Source: Wenxinia saemankumensis (lineage in GTDB: Bacteria; Pseudomonadota; Alphaproteobacteria; Rhodobacterales; Rhodobacteraceae). From it: DNA of 64,000 bases. The position numbers were made by a program, and so were the translations under genes. This document shows positions 7,750 through 15,275 of the stretch, piece by piece. Position 1 is the stretch's first letter; the number at the start of each line of letters is the position of its first letter. Where the stretch lies: NCBI RefSeq assembly GCF_900141735.1, contig NZ_FQYO01000003.1:496001-560000 (forward strand), read 5' to 3'. The notes beneath the pieces are model-generated. The model did no database searches, was not told where the DNA came from, and saw nothing but the letters and a program-made list of their open reading frames with translations.

Positions 7750-10125
7750 GTGAGGCGCCAGATCGCCCGGGCGCTGTGGTCGCATTGGCGGCGGGCGCCG
7801 CTCCTGCTGTTCACGCTTGTGGCTGGGCTGGCATTGGCCACCGCGCTCTGGTCCGGGGTGCAGGCGATCAACGCCGAGGCGCGGGCGAGCTACGATGCCG
7901 CCGCCGCCACGCTGGGCGAGGGGCGCTTCGACCAGCTGGTGCGCGAGGGCGGGATCGCCCGGGCCGACTACGTCGCCCTGCGGCGGGCGGGATGGCAGGT
8001 CTCCCCCGTGATCGAGGGGCGGCTCGGCGGGGTCCGGATCGTCGGGCTGGATCCCCTGACCGCGCCGGGCGGGATCGGGCCGGTCGCGATGGACGAGAGC
8101 GATCTCGCCGCCTTCCTGTCGGGGGATGGCGCGGTCTACGGCGCGCAGGCCGCGCTCGACGCGCTGCCGCCCGGCCCGGCGGAGCGGGTCCTCGCGCCGG
8201 ACGTGGCCCCGGGCACGGTGCTGACCGACATCGCCGTCGCGGCCGGACTGCTGGGCCGCGACCCCGCCGTCATCGACCGCCTGATCGTTGCCGAGGTCCA
8301 GCCGCGGATCGTGCCCCCGCTGGACGAGGTGGCGCCGGGCCTGACCCGCCGCACGGCGCAGGGCGGGGCCGATATCGGGCGGCTGACCGACAGCTTCCAC
8401 CTCAACCTCACGGCCTTCGGACTGCTCGCCTTCGCGGTCGGCATCTTCATCGTCCACGGCGCGATCGGCCTCGCCTTCGAGGAGCGGCGGCCGCTGGTCC
8501 GCACGCTCCGCGCGCTGGGGGCGCCGCTGTCGACCGTGGTCTGGATGATGGGGCTGGAACTGCTGGCGCTGGCGCTGATCGCGGGGGCGCTGGGCCTCGC
8601 CCTCGGCTTCGCGCTGGCGGGGGCGCTGCTGCCCGACGTGGCGGCGACGCTGCGCGGCCTCTACGGGGCCGAGGTGGCGGGAAGCCTGTCGCTGCGCCCG
8701 GGCTGGGCGCTGGCCGCGCTCGGCATCTCGGTCGGGGGCGCGGCGCTGGCGGGCGCGTCGGCCCTGTGGCGGATCGCGCGGATGCCGCTGCTCGCCGCCG
8801 GGCGGCCCCGCGCCTGGGCGCGGGGCGGGGCGCGGGGACTGGCGCTGCAGGCCGTGGCCGGGGCGCTTCTGCTGGCGGTCGCGGGGGGCATCGTCCTGGT
8901 CGGTGGCGGCCTCGGCGCGGGCTTCGCCGCGCTCGGCGCGCTGCTGGTCGGGGGCGCGCTGCTGCTGCCGCCGCTCCTGGACCGGGCGCTGGCGCTGGGC
9001 GCGCGGACGGCGCGGGGGCCGGTGGCGGGCTGGCTCTGGGCCGACGGGCGGCAGCAGTTGCCCGGCCTGTCGCTGGCACTGATGGCGCTGCTTCTGGCGA
9101 TGGCGGCCAATGTCGGCGTCTCGACCATGGTCGGCTCGTTCCGGTCGACCTTCACCGCCTTCCTCGACCAGAGGCTCTTCGCGGATCTCTACGTCGATGC
9201 CGGCGACGGGGACCGGGGCGCCGCGCTCGAGGCGGCGTTGGCGGGCCGCGCGACGGTGCTGCCGGTGCTGATCGTGACGGGCGAGGTGTCGGGCGTGCCG
9301 GTGGAGATCCAGGCCGCCCGCGACGTGCCCGCCTTCGCCGCGAACTGGCGCTTCCTCTCCGCCGGGCCGGATCCTTGGGGGGCGCTGGCCTCGGGGCGGG
9401 GCGCCTTCGTCAGCGAACAGCTGGCGCGACGGGCCGGGCTGTCCCTGGGCGAGGCCGTGGACCTGCCGGGCGGGGCGTTGCCCGTCGTGGCGATCCACGC
9501 CGACTACGGCAACCCGGCGGGGCAGGTCATCCTCGGCGAGGCGGCGTTCCGGGCCCGCTTTCCGGAGGTGTCGGCGGAGCGGTTCGGCCTGCTGCTGGAC
9601 GCGCCGGAGGCGGAGATCCGCGCCGCCCTGGCGGATCTCGGGATCGACGACAGCGCGATCACCGACCAGGCCGCGCTCAAGGCCTTTTCGCTGGGGGTGT
9701 TCGAGCGGACCTTCTCGGTCACCGGGGCGCTCAACGTGCTGACGCTGGCCGTTGCCGGCTTCGCCATGCTGATGAGCCTGCTGACCCTCGCCGCGATGCG
9801 CCTGCCGCAGGTCGCCCCGGTCTGGGCGAGCGGCCTGACCCGCGTGCAGCTCGGCCGGATGGAACTGGCGCGCACCGCGCTGCTGGCGGGGTTCACCGCG
9901 CTGGCCGCGCTGCCGCTGGGGCTGGCGCTGGCCTGGATGCTGCTGGCGGTGGTCAACGTCGCCGCCTTCGGCTGGCGGCTGCCGATGATGCTGTTCCCGG
10001 GCGACTGGGCGCGACTCTTCGCGCTCGCGCTGCTGGCCGGGGCGCTGGCCTCCGCCTGGCCGGCCTGGCGGCTGGCCCGCACGCCGCCCGCGCAATTGCT
10101 GAAGGTCTTCGCCAATGAACGCTAG
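7750..10125 (+). CDS. FtsX-family ABC transporter permease
   Basis: This 791-residue permease probably works with the preceding ATPase. It has an N-terminal membrane helix (LLLFTLVAGLALATALW) followed by a large extracytoplasmic part and a first FtsX-like membrane block near residues 220-370. A second extracytoplasmic domain and a final FtsX block of about four helices near residues 655-785 complete the duplicated architecture. The start is taken as the GTG at 7750, giving VRRQIARALWSHWRRAP just before the first helix; there is no good upstream ATG. The stop overlaps the next gene by 11 bases. By family it is likely an exporter or extractor acting on envelope lipids or lipoproteins rather than an importer. 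Confidence 0.87.
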   Translation: MRRQIARALWSHWRRAPLLLFTLVAGLALATALWSGVQAINAEARASYDAAAATLGEGRFDQLVREGGIARADYVALRRAGWQVSPVIEGRLGGVRIVGLDPLTAPGGIGPVAMDESDLAAFLSGDGAVYGAQAALDALPPGPAERVLAPDVAPGTVLTDIAVAAGLLGRDPAVIDRLIVAEVQPRIVPPLDEVAPGLTRRTAQGGADIGRLTDSFHLNLTAFGLLAFAVGIFIVHGAIGLAFEERRPLVRTLRALGAPLSTVVWMMGLELLALALIAGALGLALGFALAGALLPDVAATLRGLYGAEVAGSLSLRPGWALAALGISVGGAALAGASALWRIARMPLLAAGRPRAWARGGARGLALQAVAGALLLAVAGGIVLVGGGLGAGFAALGALLVGGALLLPPLLDRALALGARTARGPVAGWLWADGRQQLPGLSLALMALLLAMAANVGVSTMVGSFRSTFTAFLDQRLFADLYVDAGDGDRGAALEAALAGRATVLPVLIVTGEVSGVPVEIQAARDVPAFAANWRFLSAGPDPWGALASGRGAFVSEQLARRAGLSLGEAVDLPGGALPVVAIHADYGNPAGQVILGEAAFRARFPEVSAERFGLLLDAPEAEIRAALADLGIDDSAITDQAALKAFSLGVFERTFSVTGALNVLTLAVAGFAMLMSLLTLAAMRLPQVAPVWASGLTRVQLGRMELARTALLAGFTALAALPLGLALAWMLLAVVNVAAFGWRLPMMLFPGDWARLFALALLAGALASAWPAWRLARTPPAQLLKVFANER

Positions 10126-11152
10126 GTGGATCCTCCTCGCCCTCTGGCCCGGCTACGCCGCCGCGCAGGGCTTCGCGGGGCTCGGCACGGATGCCGAGGG
10201 GTTCGCGCTGCCCCAGCCGGACCCCCTCTTCGACTTTCCCGCCGATCACGGCCCGCATTGGGACTACCGGATCGAGTGGTGGTACCTCACGGCGGTGATG
10301 GAGGGGCCGGACGGCACGCCCTACGGCCTGCAATGGACGCTGTTCCGCTCGGCCCTCGCCCCGGAGGAGGGGGTGGGCTGGGACGCGCCGCAGGTCTGGT
10401 TCGGCCATGCGGCGGTGACGGGCGAGGATTTCCATCATGTCACCGAACGCTTCGCCCGGGGCGGGATCGGGCAGGCCGGCGTCACCGCCGACCCGTTCGA
10501 GGCCTGGATCGACGACTGGCGCTTGGCGGGGCCGTCCTTCGACGACCTGACGCTGTCCGCCTCGGGGCCCGACTTCGCCTACGAGGTGTCGCTGGAGGCG
10601 CGGGGGCCGCTGATCCTTCACGGCGAGGCGGGCTATTCGGTGAAGTCCGATGCCGGTCAGGCGAGCTACTACTACGCGCAGCCGGACTACGCCCTGACCG
10701 GCACGCTGACCCTGCCGGACGGCGAGGTGGAGGTGACCGGGACCGGCTGGCTGGACCGCGAATGGTCGTCGCAGCCGCTCGAGGCGGACCAGACCGGCTG
10801 GGACTGGTTCGCGCTCGACCTCGACGACGGGGCGAAGCTGATGCTCTACCGCCTGCGCTCGGCGGACGGGTCGGCCTGGACGGCGGCGACCCATGTCGCC
10901 CCGGACGGAACCGTGACGACCGTGCCGGACGGCGCGGCTACGGGCAGGGCGACCGGCACCGCCACGGTCGCGGGGCGGGAGGTGCCGGTGGAGTGGCGGC
11001 TGCAATGGCCGGACATGGGCATCGACGTCACGACCCGGCCGCTGAACCCGCAGGCCTGGATGGACGTCGCGATCCCCTACTGGGAAGGTCCGGTGATCGT
11101 CGACGGATCCCATACGGGGCGAGGCTACCTGGAGATGACGGGATATGAGTGA
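10115..11152 (+). CDS. AttH/CrtC-like secreted lipocalin-fold protein
   Basis: This 345-residue protein has a short signal peptide (MNARWILLALWPGYAAAQG). The mature part matches the AttH / carotenoid 1,2-hydratase superfamily, with the hallmark DYRIEWWYLTAV near residue 50, a GWDW segment in the middle, and YWEGPV near the end. Proteins of this family encoded beside an ATPase and an FtsX permease are thought to be envelope lipid-handling components; the similarity to CrtC does not imply carotenoid chemistry here. It overlaps the permease gene by 11 bases and the next gene by 8 bases, so all four genes look like one operon. Confidence 0.82.
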   Translation: MNARWILLALWPGYAAAQGFAGLGTDAEGFALPQPDPLFDFPADHGPHWDYRIEWWYLTAVMEGPDGTPYGLQWTLFRSALAPEEGVGWDAPQVWFGHAAVTGEDFHHVTERFARGGIGQAGVTADPFEAWIDDWRLAGPSFDDLTLSASGPDFAYEVSLEARGPLILHGEAGYSVKSDAGQASYYYAQPDYALTGTLTLPDGEVEVTGTGWLDREWSSQPLEADQTGWDWFALDLDDGAKLMLYRLRSADGSAWTAATHVAPDGTVTTVPDGAATGRATGTATVAGREVPVEWRLQWPDMGIDVTTRPLNPQAWMDVAIPYWEGPVIVDGSHTGRGYLEMTGYE

Positions 11153-11690
11153 ACGGGCCGCCCTCCGGGGCGCGATGTGGGCGGCGCTGCAGCGCGGGGT
11201 GGAGGAGGGCGATCACCCGATGCGGCTGGTCGCGCTCGCCACCGTGACCGAGGACGGCTTTCCGGCGGTGCGGACCGTGGCGCTGCGGGCGCTCGACCGG
11301 CACCAGGGATGGCTCGAGGTGCAGAGCGATGCGCGCAGCGCCAAGGTGGCGGAGTTGACGCGCAGGCCCCGCGCCGCCCTGCTGGCCTGGGATCCCGGAA
11401 CGCAACTGCAGGTCCGGGCCCGGGGCGAGGTGCAGATCCGCGCCGGAGAGATCGTGCGGCCCGCCTGGGACAGGGTGCCGGAGGAGTCGCGCGTGGCCTA
11501 TGGCAGCGAGCCGGCGCCGGGCACCCCGATCCGGGCCGCGACCGATTACGTGAAGACGCCGGATTTCGACCGCTTCGCCGTGCTGCGTCTGACCATCGAG
11601 GCGGTGGACCTCGTCGATCTCAACGAGCCCCACCGCCGGGTGATCTACCAGCGGGCCGACCATTTCGAGGGGACGTGGCTCGCCCCCTGA
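11145..11690 (+). CDS. pyridoxamine 5'-phosphate oxidase-like flavoprotein
   Basis: This 181-residue cytoplasmic protein belongs to the PNPOx-like split-barrel FMN-binding family. The N-terminal strand pair (MRLVALATVTEDGFPAVRTVALRAL) and the later RRPRAALLAWDP and QLQVRARGEV strands match that fold. It is shorter than PdxH and does not show its C-terminal substrate signature clearly, so true pyridoxamine phosphate oxidase activity is doubtful. It starts 8 bases inside the AttH-like gene. Its stop is only 10 bases from the convergent lpdA stop. Confidence 0.8.
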   Translation: MSERAALRGAMWAALQRGVEEGDHPMRLVALATVTEDGFPAVRTVALRALDRHQGWLEVQSDARSAKVAELTRRPRAALLAWDPGTQLQVRARGEVQIRAGEIVRPAWDRVPEESRVAYGSEPAPGTPIRAATDYVKTPDFDRFAVLRLTIEAVDLVDLNEPHRRVIYQRADHFEGTWLAP

Positions 11691-11700
11691 GCCGCCCGCC

Positions 11701-13089
11701 TCAGCTGTGGATCGGCCCGTCGCCGAGGGCCAGCGCCGCCTCGCGCACCGCCTCCGAGAAGGTGGGGTGGGCGTGGCAGGTGCGGGCGACATCCTCGGCC
11801 GCGGCGCCGAATTCCATCGCGACGCAGATCTCGTGGATCAGGTCGCCCGCGGCCGGACCGATCAGGTGGCAGCCGAGCACGCGGTCCGTCTCCTTGTCGG
11901 CGAGGATCTTCACGAAGCCCTGCGCCTCGAGCACCGCCTTGGCGCGGGCATTGCCCATGAAGTTGAACTTGCCGACCTTGTAGGCCCGCCCGCTCTCCTT
12001 CAGCGCCTCTTCGGTCAGGCCGACGGCGGCGACCTCGGGATGGGTGTAGATGACGGCCGGGATCACGTCGTAGTTCACGTGGCCCTTCTGCCCGGCCAGG
12101 ATCTCGGCCACGGCGATGCCCTCGTCCTCGGCCTTGTGGGCGAGCATGGGCCCGGCGGTCACGTCGCCGATCGCCCAGATCCCCTCGACATTCGTCGCGT
12201 AATGGTCGGTCCTGACCTGCCCGCGCTCGGTCATCTCGACGCCCAGATCGGCGAGGCCCAGCCCGTCCGAGAAGGGCCGCCGCCCGGTCGCCAGCAGCAC
12301 GGTGTCGGCGGTGATCGTCTGCTCGCTGTCGTCCTTGCGGTTGAGGTAGCGCACGGTCGCGGTGTCGCCCTCGACGCTGGCCTCCTGCACGGCGGCGCCG
12401 AACACGAAGTCGAGCCCCTGCTTCTTGAGGATCTTGAGGAAGCCGCGCTGGATCTCGCCGTCCATCCCGGGGGTGATGTGGTCGAGATACTCGATGACCG
12501 TCACCTTCGAGCCGAGCCGGTTGAAGACAGACCCCAGCTCCAGCCCGATCACGCCGGCGCCGATCACGACCATCTCCTTGGGGATGCGCGGCAGCGACAG
12601 GATGGACGAGCTGTCGACGACGACCGTTCCGTCCACCTCGACGCCCTTCAGCGGGGCGACCTCCGACCCGGTGGCGATCACGATGTTCTTCGCCTCGTGC
12701 TCCTCGTCGCCGACCCTGACCTTTCCCTTTTCGGGGATCGTGGCCCAGCCCCTGATCCAGTCGATCTTGTTCTTCTTGAACAGGAACTCGATCCCCTGGG
12801 TATTCCCCTTCACGCTCTCGTCCTTGTAGGCGAGCATCTGGTCCCAGTCGGCGCTCGTCTCGTCGCCCGAGCGGATCCCCATCTTGGCGAAGTTGGCATG
12901 GGCCTCGTGCAGCATGTGGCTGGCATGGAGCAGCGCCTTGGACGGGATGCAGCCCACGTTGAGGCAGGTACCGCCCAGCGTCTCGCGTCCCTCGACGCAG
13001 GCCACTTTCATTCCCAGCTGCGCGGCCCGGATCGCGCAGACGTAACCGCCGGGGCCGGAGCCGATCACGATGAGGTCGTAGGAAGCCAT
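11701..13089 (-). CDS. lpdA: dihydrolipoyl dehydrogenase (E3)
   Basis: This 462-residue FAD flavoprotein reoxidises the dihydrolipoyl groups of SucB with NAD in the 2-oxoglutarate dehydrogenase complex. The FAD motif [10 protein letters not shown] is at residues 10-19. The redox disulfide is Cys42-Cys47 in [13 protein letters not shown]. The NAD-binding [13 protein letters not shown] lies mid-chain, and the C-terminal His-Glu dyad is in CHAHPTFSE. It is the last gene of the sucC-to-lpdA operon, 48 bases after the MAPEG gene. The location says it serves the 2-oxoglutarate complex, although a pyruvate dehydrogenase could also use it. Confidence 0.96.
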   Translation of the reverse strand: MASYDLIVIGSGPGGYVCAIRAAQLGMKVACVEGRETLGGTCLNVGCIPSKALLHASHMLHEAHANFAKMGIRSGDETSADWDQMLAYKDESVKGNTQGIEFLFKKNKIDWIRGWATIPEKGKVRVGDEEHEAKNIVIATGSEVAPLKGVEVDGTVVVDSSSILSLPRIPKEMVVIGAGVIGLELGSVFNRLGSKVTVIEYLDHITPGMDGEIQRGFLKILKKQGLDFVFGAAVQEASVEGDTATVRYLNRKDDSEQTITADTVLLATGRRPFSDGLGLADLGVEMTERGQVRTDHYATNVEGIWAIGDVTAGPMLAHKAEDEGIAVAEILAGQKGHVNYDVIPAVIYTHPEVAAVGLTEEALKESGRAYKVGKFNFMGNARAKAVLEAQGFVKILADKETDRVLGCHLIGPAAGDLIHEICVAMEFGAAAEDVARTCHAHPTFSEAVREAALALGDGPIHS

Positions 13090-13137
13090 TGGGTCGTTCT
13101 CCGTATCAAGCGGTCGGGGCGCCTCGGCCCCGTCCTG

Positions 13138-13533
13138 TCAGATAAAGGCCGAGAGCAGCATCGCCACGGTCGCCCCGAGCCCGACCGCCCAGATCAGCGA
13201 CCGCCAGGGCCGCAGACCCAGCCAGTAGGCCGGGACATAGAGCACGCGGGCGACGAGGTAGGTCCAGGCCATCGCGGCACTGAACCCCGTGCCCTTGTCG
13301 CCCAGGACGATCACCACCACGGCGATGGTGAAGAGGATCAGCCCCTCGAAATGGTTGTTCAGCGCCCGCTGAAGCCGGCCCGTGCCCTCGGACAGCGGCC
13401 GGGACGGCGCGCGATCGCGGGCGGACATGGTGTAGCCGGGGCCGAGTTCCATGTTCGCGGGCACGGCGAAGAGCACGAACTGCACCACCTGCAGCAGCGC
13501 CGCGAGGGCGAGGACGGTCAGCTCGGGGGTCAC
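13138..13533 (-). CDS. MAPEG family membrane protein
   Basis: This 131-residue protein has about four hydrophobic helices (first LTVLALAALLQVVQFVLFAV, last WAVGLGATVAMLLSAFI) and the MAPEG pattern of a polar loop carrying RALNNHFEGLILF after helix one. Eukaryotic MAPEG proteins are membrane glutathione transferases; the bacterial members are mostly uncharacterised. It lies between sucB and lpdA on the same strand, so it is transcribed with the 2-oxoglutarate dehydrogenase genes, but nothing in its sequence suggests a role in the complex. Confidence 0.85.
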   Translation of the reverse strand: MTPELTVLALAALLQVVQFVLFAVPANMELGPGYTMSARDRAPSRPLSEGTGRLQRALNNHFEGLILFTIAVVVIVLGDKGTGFSAAMAWTYLVARVLYVPAYWLGLRPWRSLIWAVGLGATVAMLLSAFI

Positions 13534-13648
13534 GGGCGGATGTCCCGCGCCCGGTCCTTGGCCCCGGCGATCCGCGTCGGTCGCGGCCCTGAAAGGTCCC
13601 GGCCCGGGGCCGGGACGGGGATCGCGGGCCGTGGGACGAGATGCACCC

Positions 13649-13891
13649 TCATGCGGTCAGCAGGAACGACGCGGTCATCTGCCCGCCGAAGCCCCGTTCC
13701 TTCTGCACCCAGGCCTCGGCCTTGGCGCGGTCGTTCACCTCGAACAGGGCGAAGGCCTGCCCGTTCGTGTCCGCGTCCCGCCACAGCTGAAGCAGCGTCA
13801 GACCGGCATGCATCCGGTCCTCGGCATCGGCGTCGAAGGCCGATTTCCAGCCCTCGTAATCGGGCGTGTCGATCTGGAGGAGGAGTTGCAT
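13649..13891 (-). CDS. small conserved hypothetical protein in the suc operon
   Basis: This 80-residue soluble protein begins MQLLLQIDTPDYEGWKSAF and ends FGGQMTASFLLTA. The start at 13891 is supported by an AGGAAG ribosome-binding site; the frame continues upstream through a repeat hairpin but without conserved character. The beta-alpha-beta pattern (LLLQID, W-K-AF, FALFEVND, AEAWVQ) resembles small ferredoxin-like or dimeric alpha/beta-barrel proteins. It has no cysteine. It sits between sucB and the MAPEG gene on the same strand. Function unknown. Confidence 0.7.
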   Translation of the reverse strand: MQLLLQIDTPDYEGWKSAFDADAEDRMHAGLTLLQLWRDADTNGQAFALFEVNDRAKAEAWVQKERGFGGQMTASFLLTA

Positions 13892-13906
13892 GTCGATCTT
13901 CCTGTG

Positions 13907-13973
13907 TAGGGTGGGTCGCACCCACCATCGCCCCGGGGGTCCGGCGCGTTCGGGTGGGTGCAACCCACCCGAA
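13907..13973. repeat. pair of REP-like GGTGGGT/ACCCACC hairpins
   Basis: Two hairpins share the GGTGGGT core. The first is GGTGGGT-CGC-ACCCACC (13910-13926). The second is an 11-bp stem TTCGGGTGGGT-GCA-ACCCACCCGAA (13949-13973). The second lies six bases past the sucB stop and could stabilise the sucB mRNA end or attenuate readthrough into the next gene; there is no U-run. GTAGGGTGGGT...ACCCACC elements recur in Rhodobacteraceae genomes, so these look like REP-type repeats. Confidence 0.6.
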
Positions 13974-13979
13974 CGGCGG

Positions 13980-15269
13980 TCAGAGATCCATCAGCAGCCG
14001 GCGCGGATCCTCCAGCGCCTCCTTCACGCGGACGAGGAACGTGACCGCCCCTTTCCCGTCGACGATCCGGTGGTCGTAGCTGAGCGCGAGATACATCATC
14101 GGCCGCGCGACGATCTGGCCGTTCACGACCATCGGCCGCTCCTGGATCTTGTGCATGCCGAGGATGCCCGATTGCGGCGGGTTCAGGATGGGCGAGGACA
14201 TAAGCGAGCCGTAGACGCCGCCGTTCGAGATGGTGAACGTCCCGCCCTGCATGTCGGCCATGGACAGCTTGCCGTCCCGCGCCTTGACGCCCAGATCGCC
14301 GATCTCCTTCTCGATCTCGGCGAAGCCCTTCTGGTCGGCGTCGCGCACTACCGGCACCACGAGGCCGGTCGGGGTGCCGACGGCGACGCCCATATGGACG
14401 AAGTTCTTGTAGACCACGTCGGTGCCGTCGATCTCGGCATTGACGTCCGGCACTTCCTTCAGCGCGTGGCAGCAGGCCTTCACGAAGAAGGACATGAAGC
14501 CGAGCTTCACGCCGTGCTTCTTCTGGAACAGGTCCTTGTACTCGTTCCGCAGGTCCATGATCGCGCCCATGTCCACCTCGTTGTAGGTGGTCAGCATGGC
14601 GGCGGTGTTCTGCGCCTCCTTCAGGCGGCGGGCGATGGTCTGACGCAGGCGCGTCATCTTGACCCGCTCCTCGCGGTCGGCGTCCTCGGGTCTGGACGGG
14701 GCGCGGGGCGCCTGCTTCGGCGCCTCCTGCTTGGTGCCGCCTTCGGACAGGGCCTTGAGCACGTCGCCCTTCATCACGCGGCCGTCCTTGCCGGTGCCCT
14801 TGACGTCGCCGGCGGACAGGCCCGCCTCGTCCATCATCTTCTTGGCAGAGGGGGCGTCCTCGGGATCGCGGGGCTTCGTCTCCTCGGGGCCGGCATTGAC
14901 GGTGTCGCCCTCGGCCACCGTGTCGCTGTCGCCGGTGGTCTTGCCGTTCCCCGCGCTGTCCTCCGGCGCGCTCTCGCCGTCGCCCTCGGCCCTGGCATCC
15001 TCGGCCTTGCGCGGCGCGGTCTCACCGCCCGAGGCGCCCTCGCTGATCTGCGCGAGCAGGGCGTCGACGCCGACGGTATCGCCTTCCTGCGCGACGATCT
15101 CGGACAGCGTGCCGGAGGCGGGGGAGGGGACCTCCACCGTCACCTTGTCGGTTTCCAGCTCGCAGAGCATCTCGTCGGTCTCGACCTTGTCGCCCGGCTT
15201 CTTGAACCAGGTGGCGACGGTGGCCTCGGTGACGCTTTCGCCCAGGGTGGGGACGCGGACTTCGGTCAT
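13980..15269 (-). CDS. sucB: dihydrolipoyllysine succinyltransferase (2-oxoglutarate dehydrogenase E2)
   Basis: This 429-residue core subunit transfers the succinyl group to CoA. One lipoyl domain occupies residues 1-76 with the lipoylated Lys42 in [10 protein letters not shown]. An acidic, Ala/Glu-rich linker follows, then a peripheral subunit-binding domain ([21 protein letters not shown]) at about residues 150-185. The acyltransferase domain carries the active-site His400 and Asp404 in SYDHRIVDG. Its start is 6 bases after the sucA stop. The long acidic linker is in the expected place for a mobile swinging-arm hinge. Confidence 0.96.
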   Translation of the reverse strand: MTEVRVPTLGESVTEATVATWFKKPGDKVETDEMLCELETDKVTVEVPSPASGTLSEIVAQEGDTVGVDALLAQISEGASGGETAPRKAEDARAEGDGESAPEDSAGNGKTTGDSDTVAEGDTVNAGPEETKPRDPEDAPSAKKMMDEAGLSAGDVKGTGKDGRVMKGDVLKALSEGGTKQEAPKQAPRAPSRPEDADREERVKMTRLRQTIARRLKEAQNTAAMLTTYNEVDMGAIMDLRNEYKDLFQKKHGVKLGFMSFFVKACCHALKEVPDVNAEIDGTDVVYKNFVHMGVAVGTPTGLVVPVVRDADQKGFAEIEKEIGDLGVKARDGKLSMADMQGGTFTISNGGVYGSLMSSPILNPPQSGILGMHKIQERPMVVNGQIVARPMMYLALSYDHRIVDGKGAVTFLVRVKEALEDPRRLLMDL

Positions 15270-15275
15270 GGTGGC

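Noticed and set aside
7682-7753. A 23-codon open frame starting GTG in the ATPase stop and ending in the permease GTG (GTGA overlaps at both ends).
   Set aside because: The composition (Pro, Thr, Arg) is what random GC-rich DNA gives, and there is no ribosome-binding site of its own; coupling by chance is possible.
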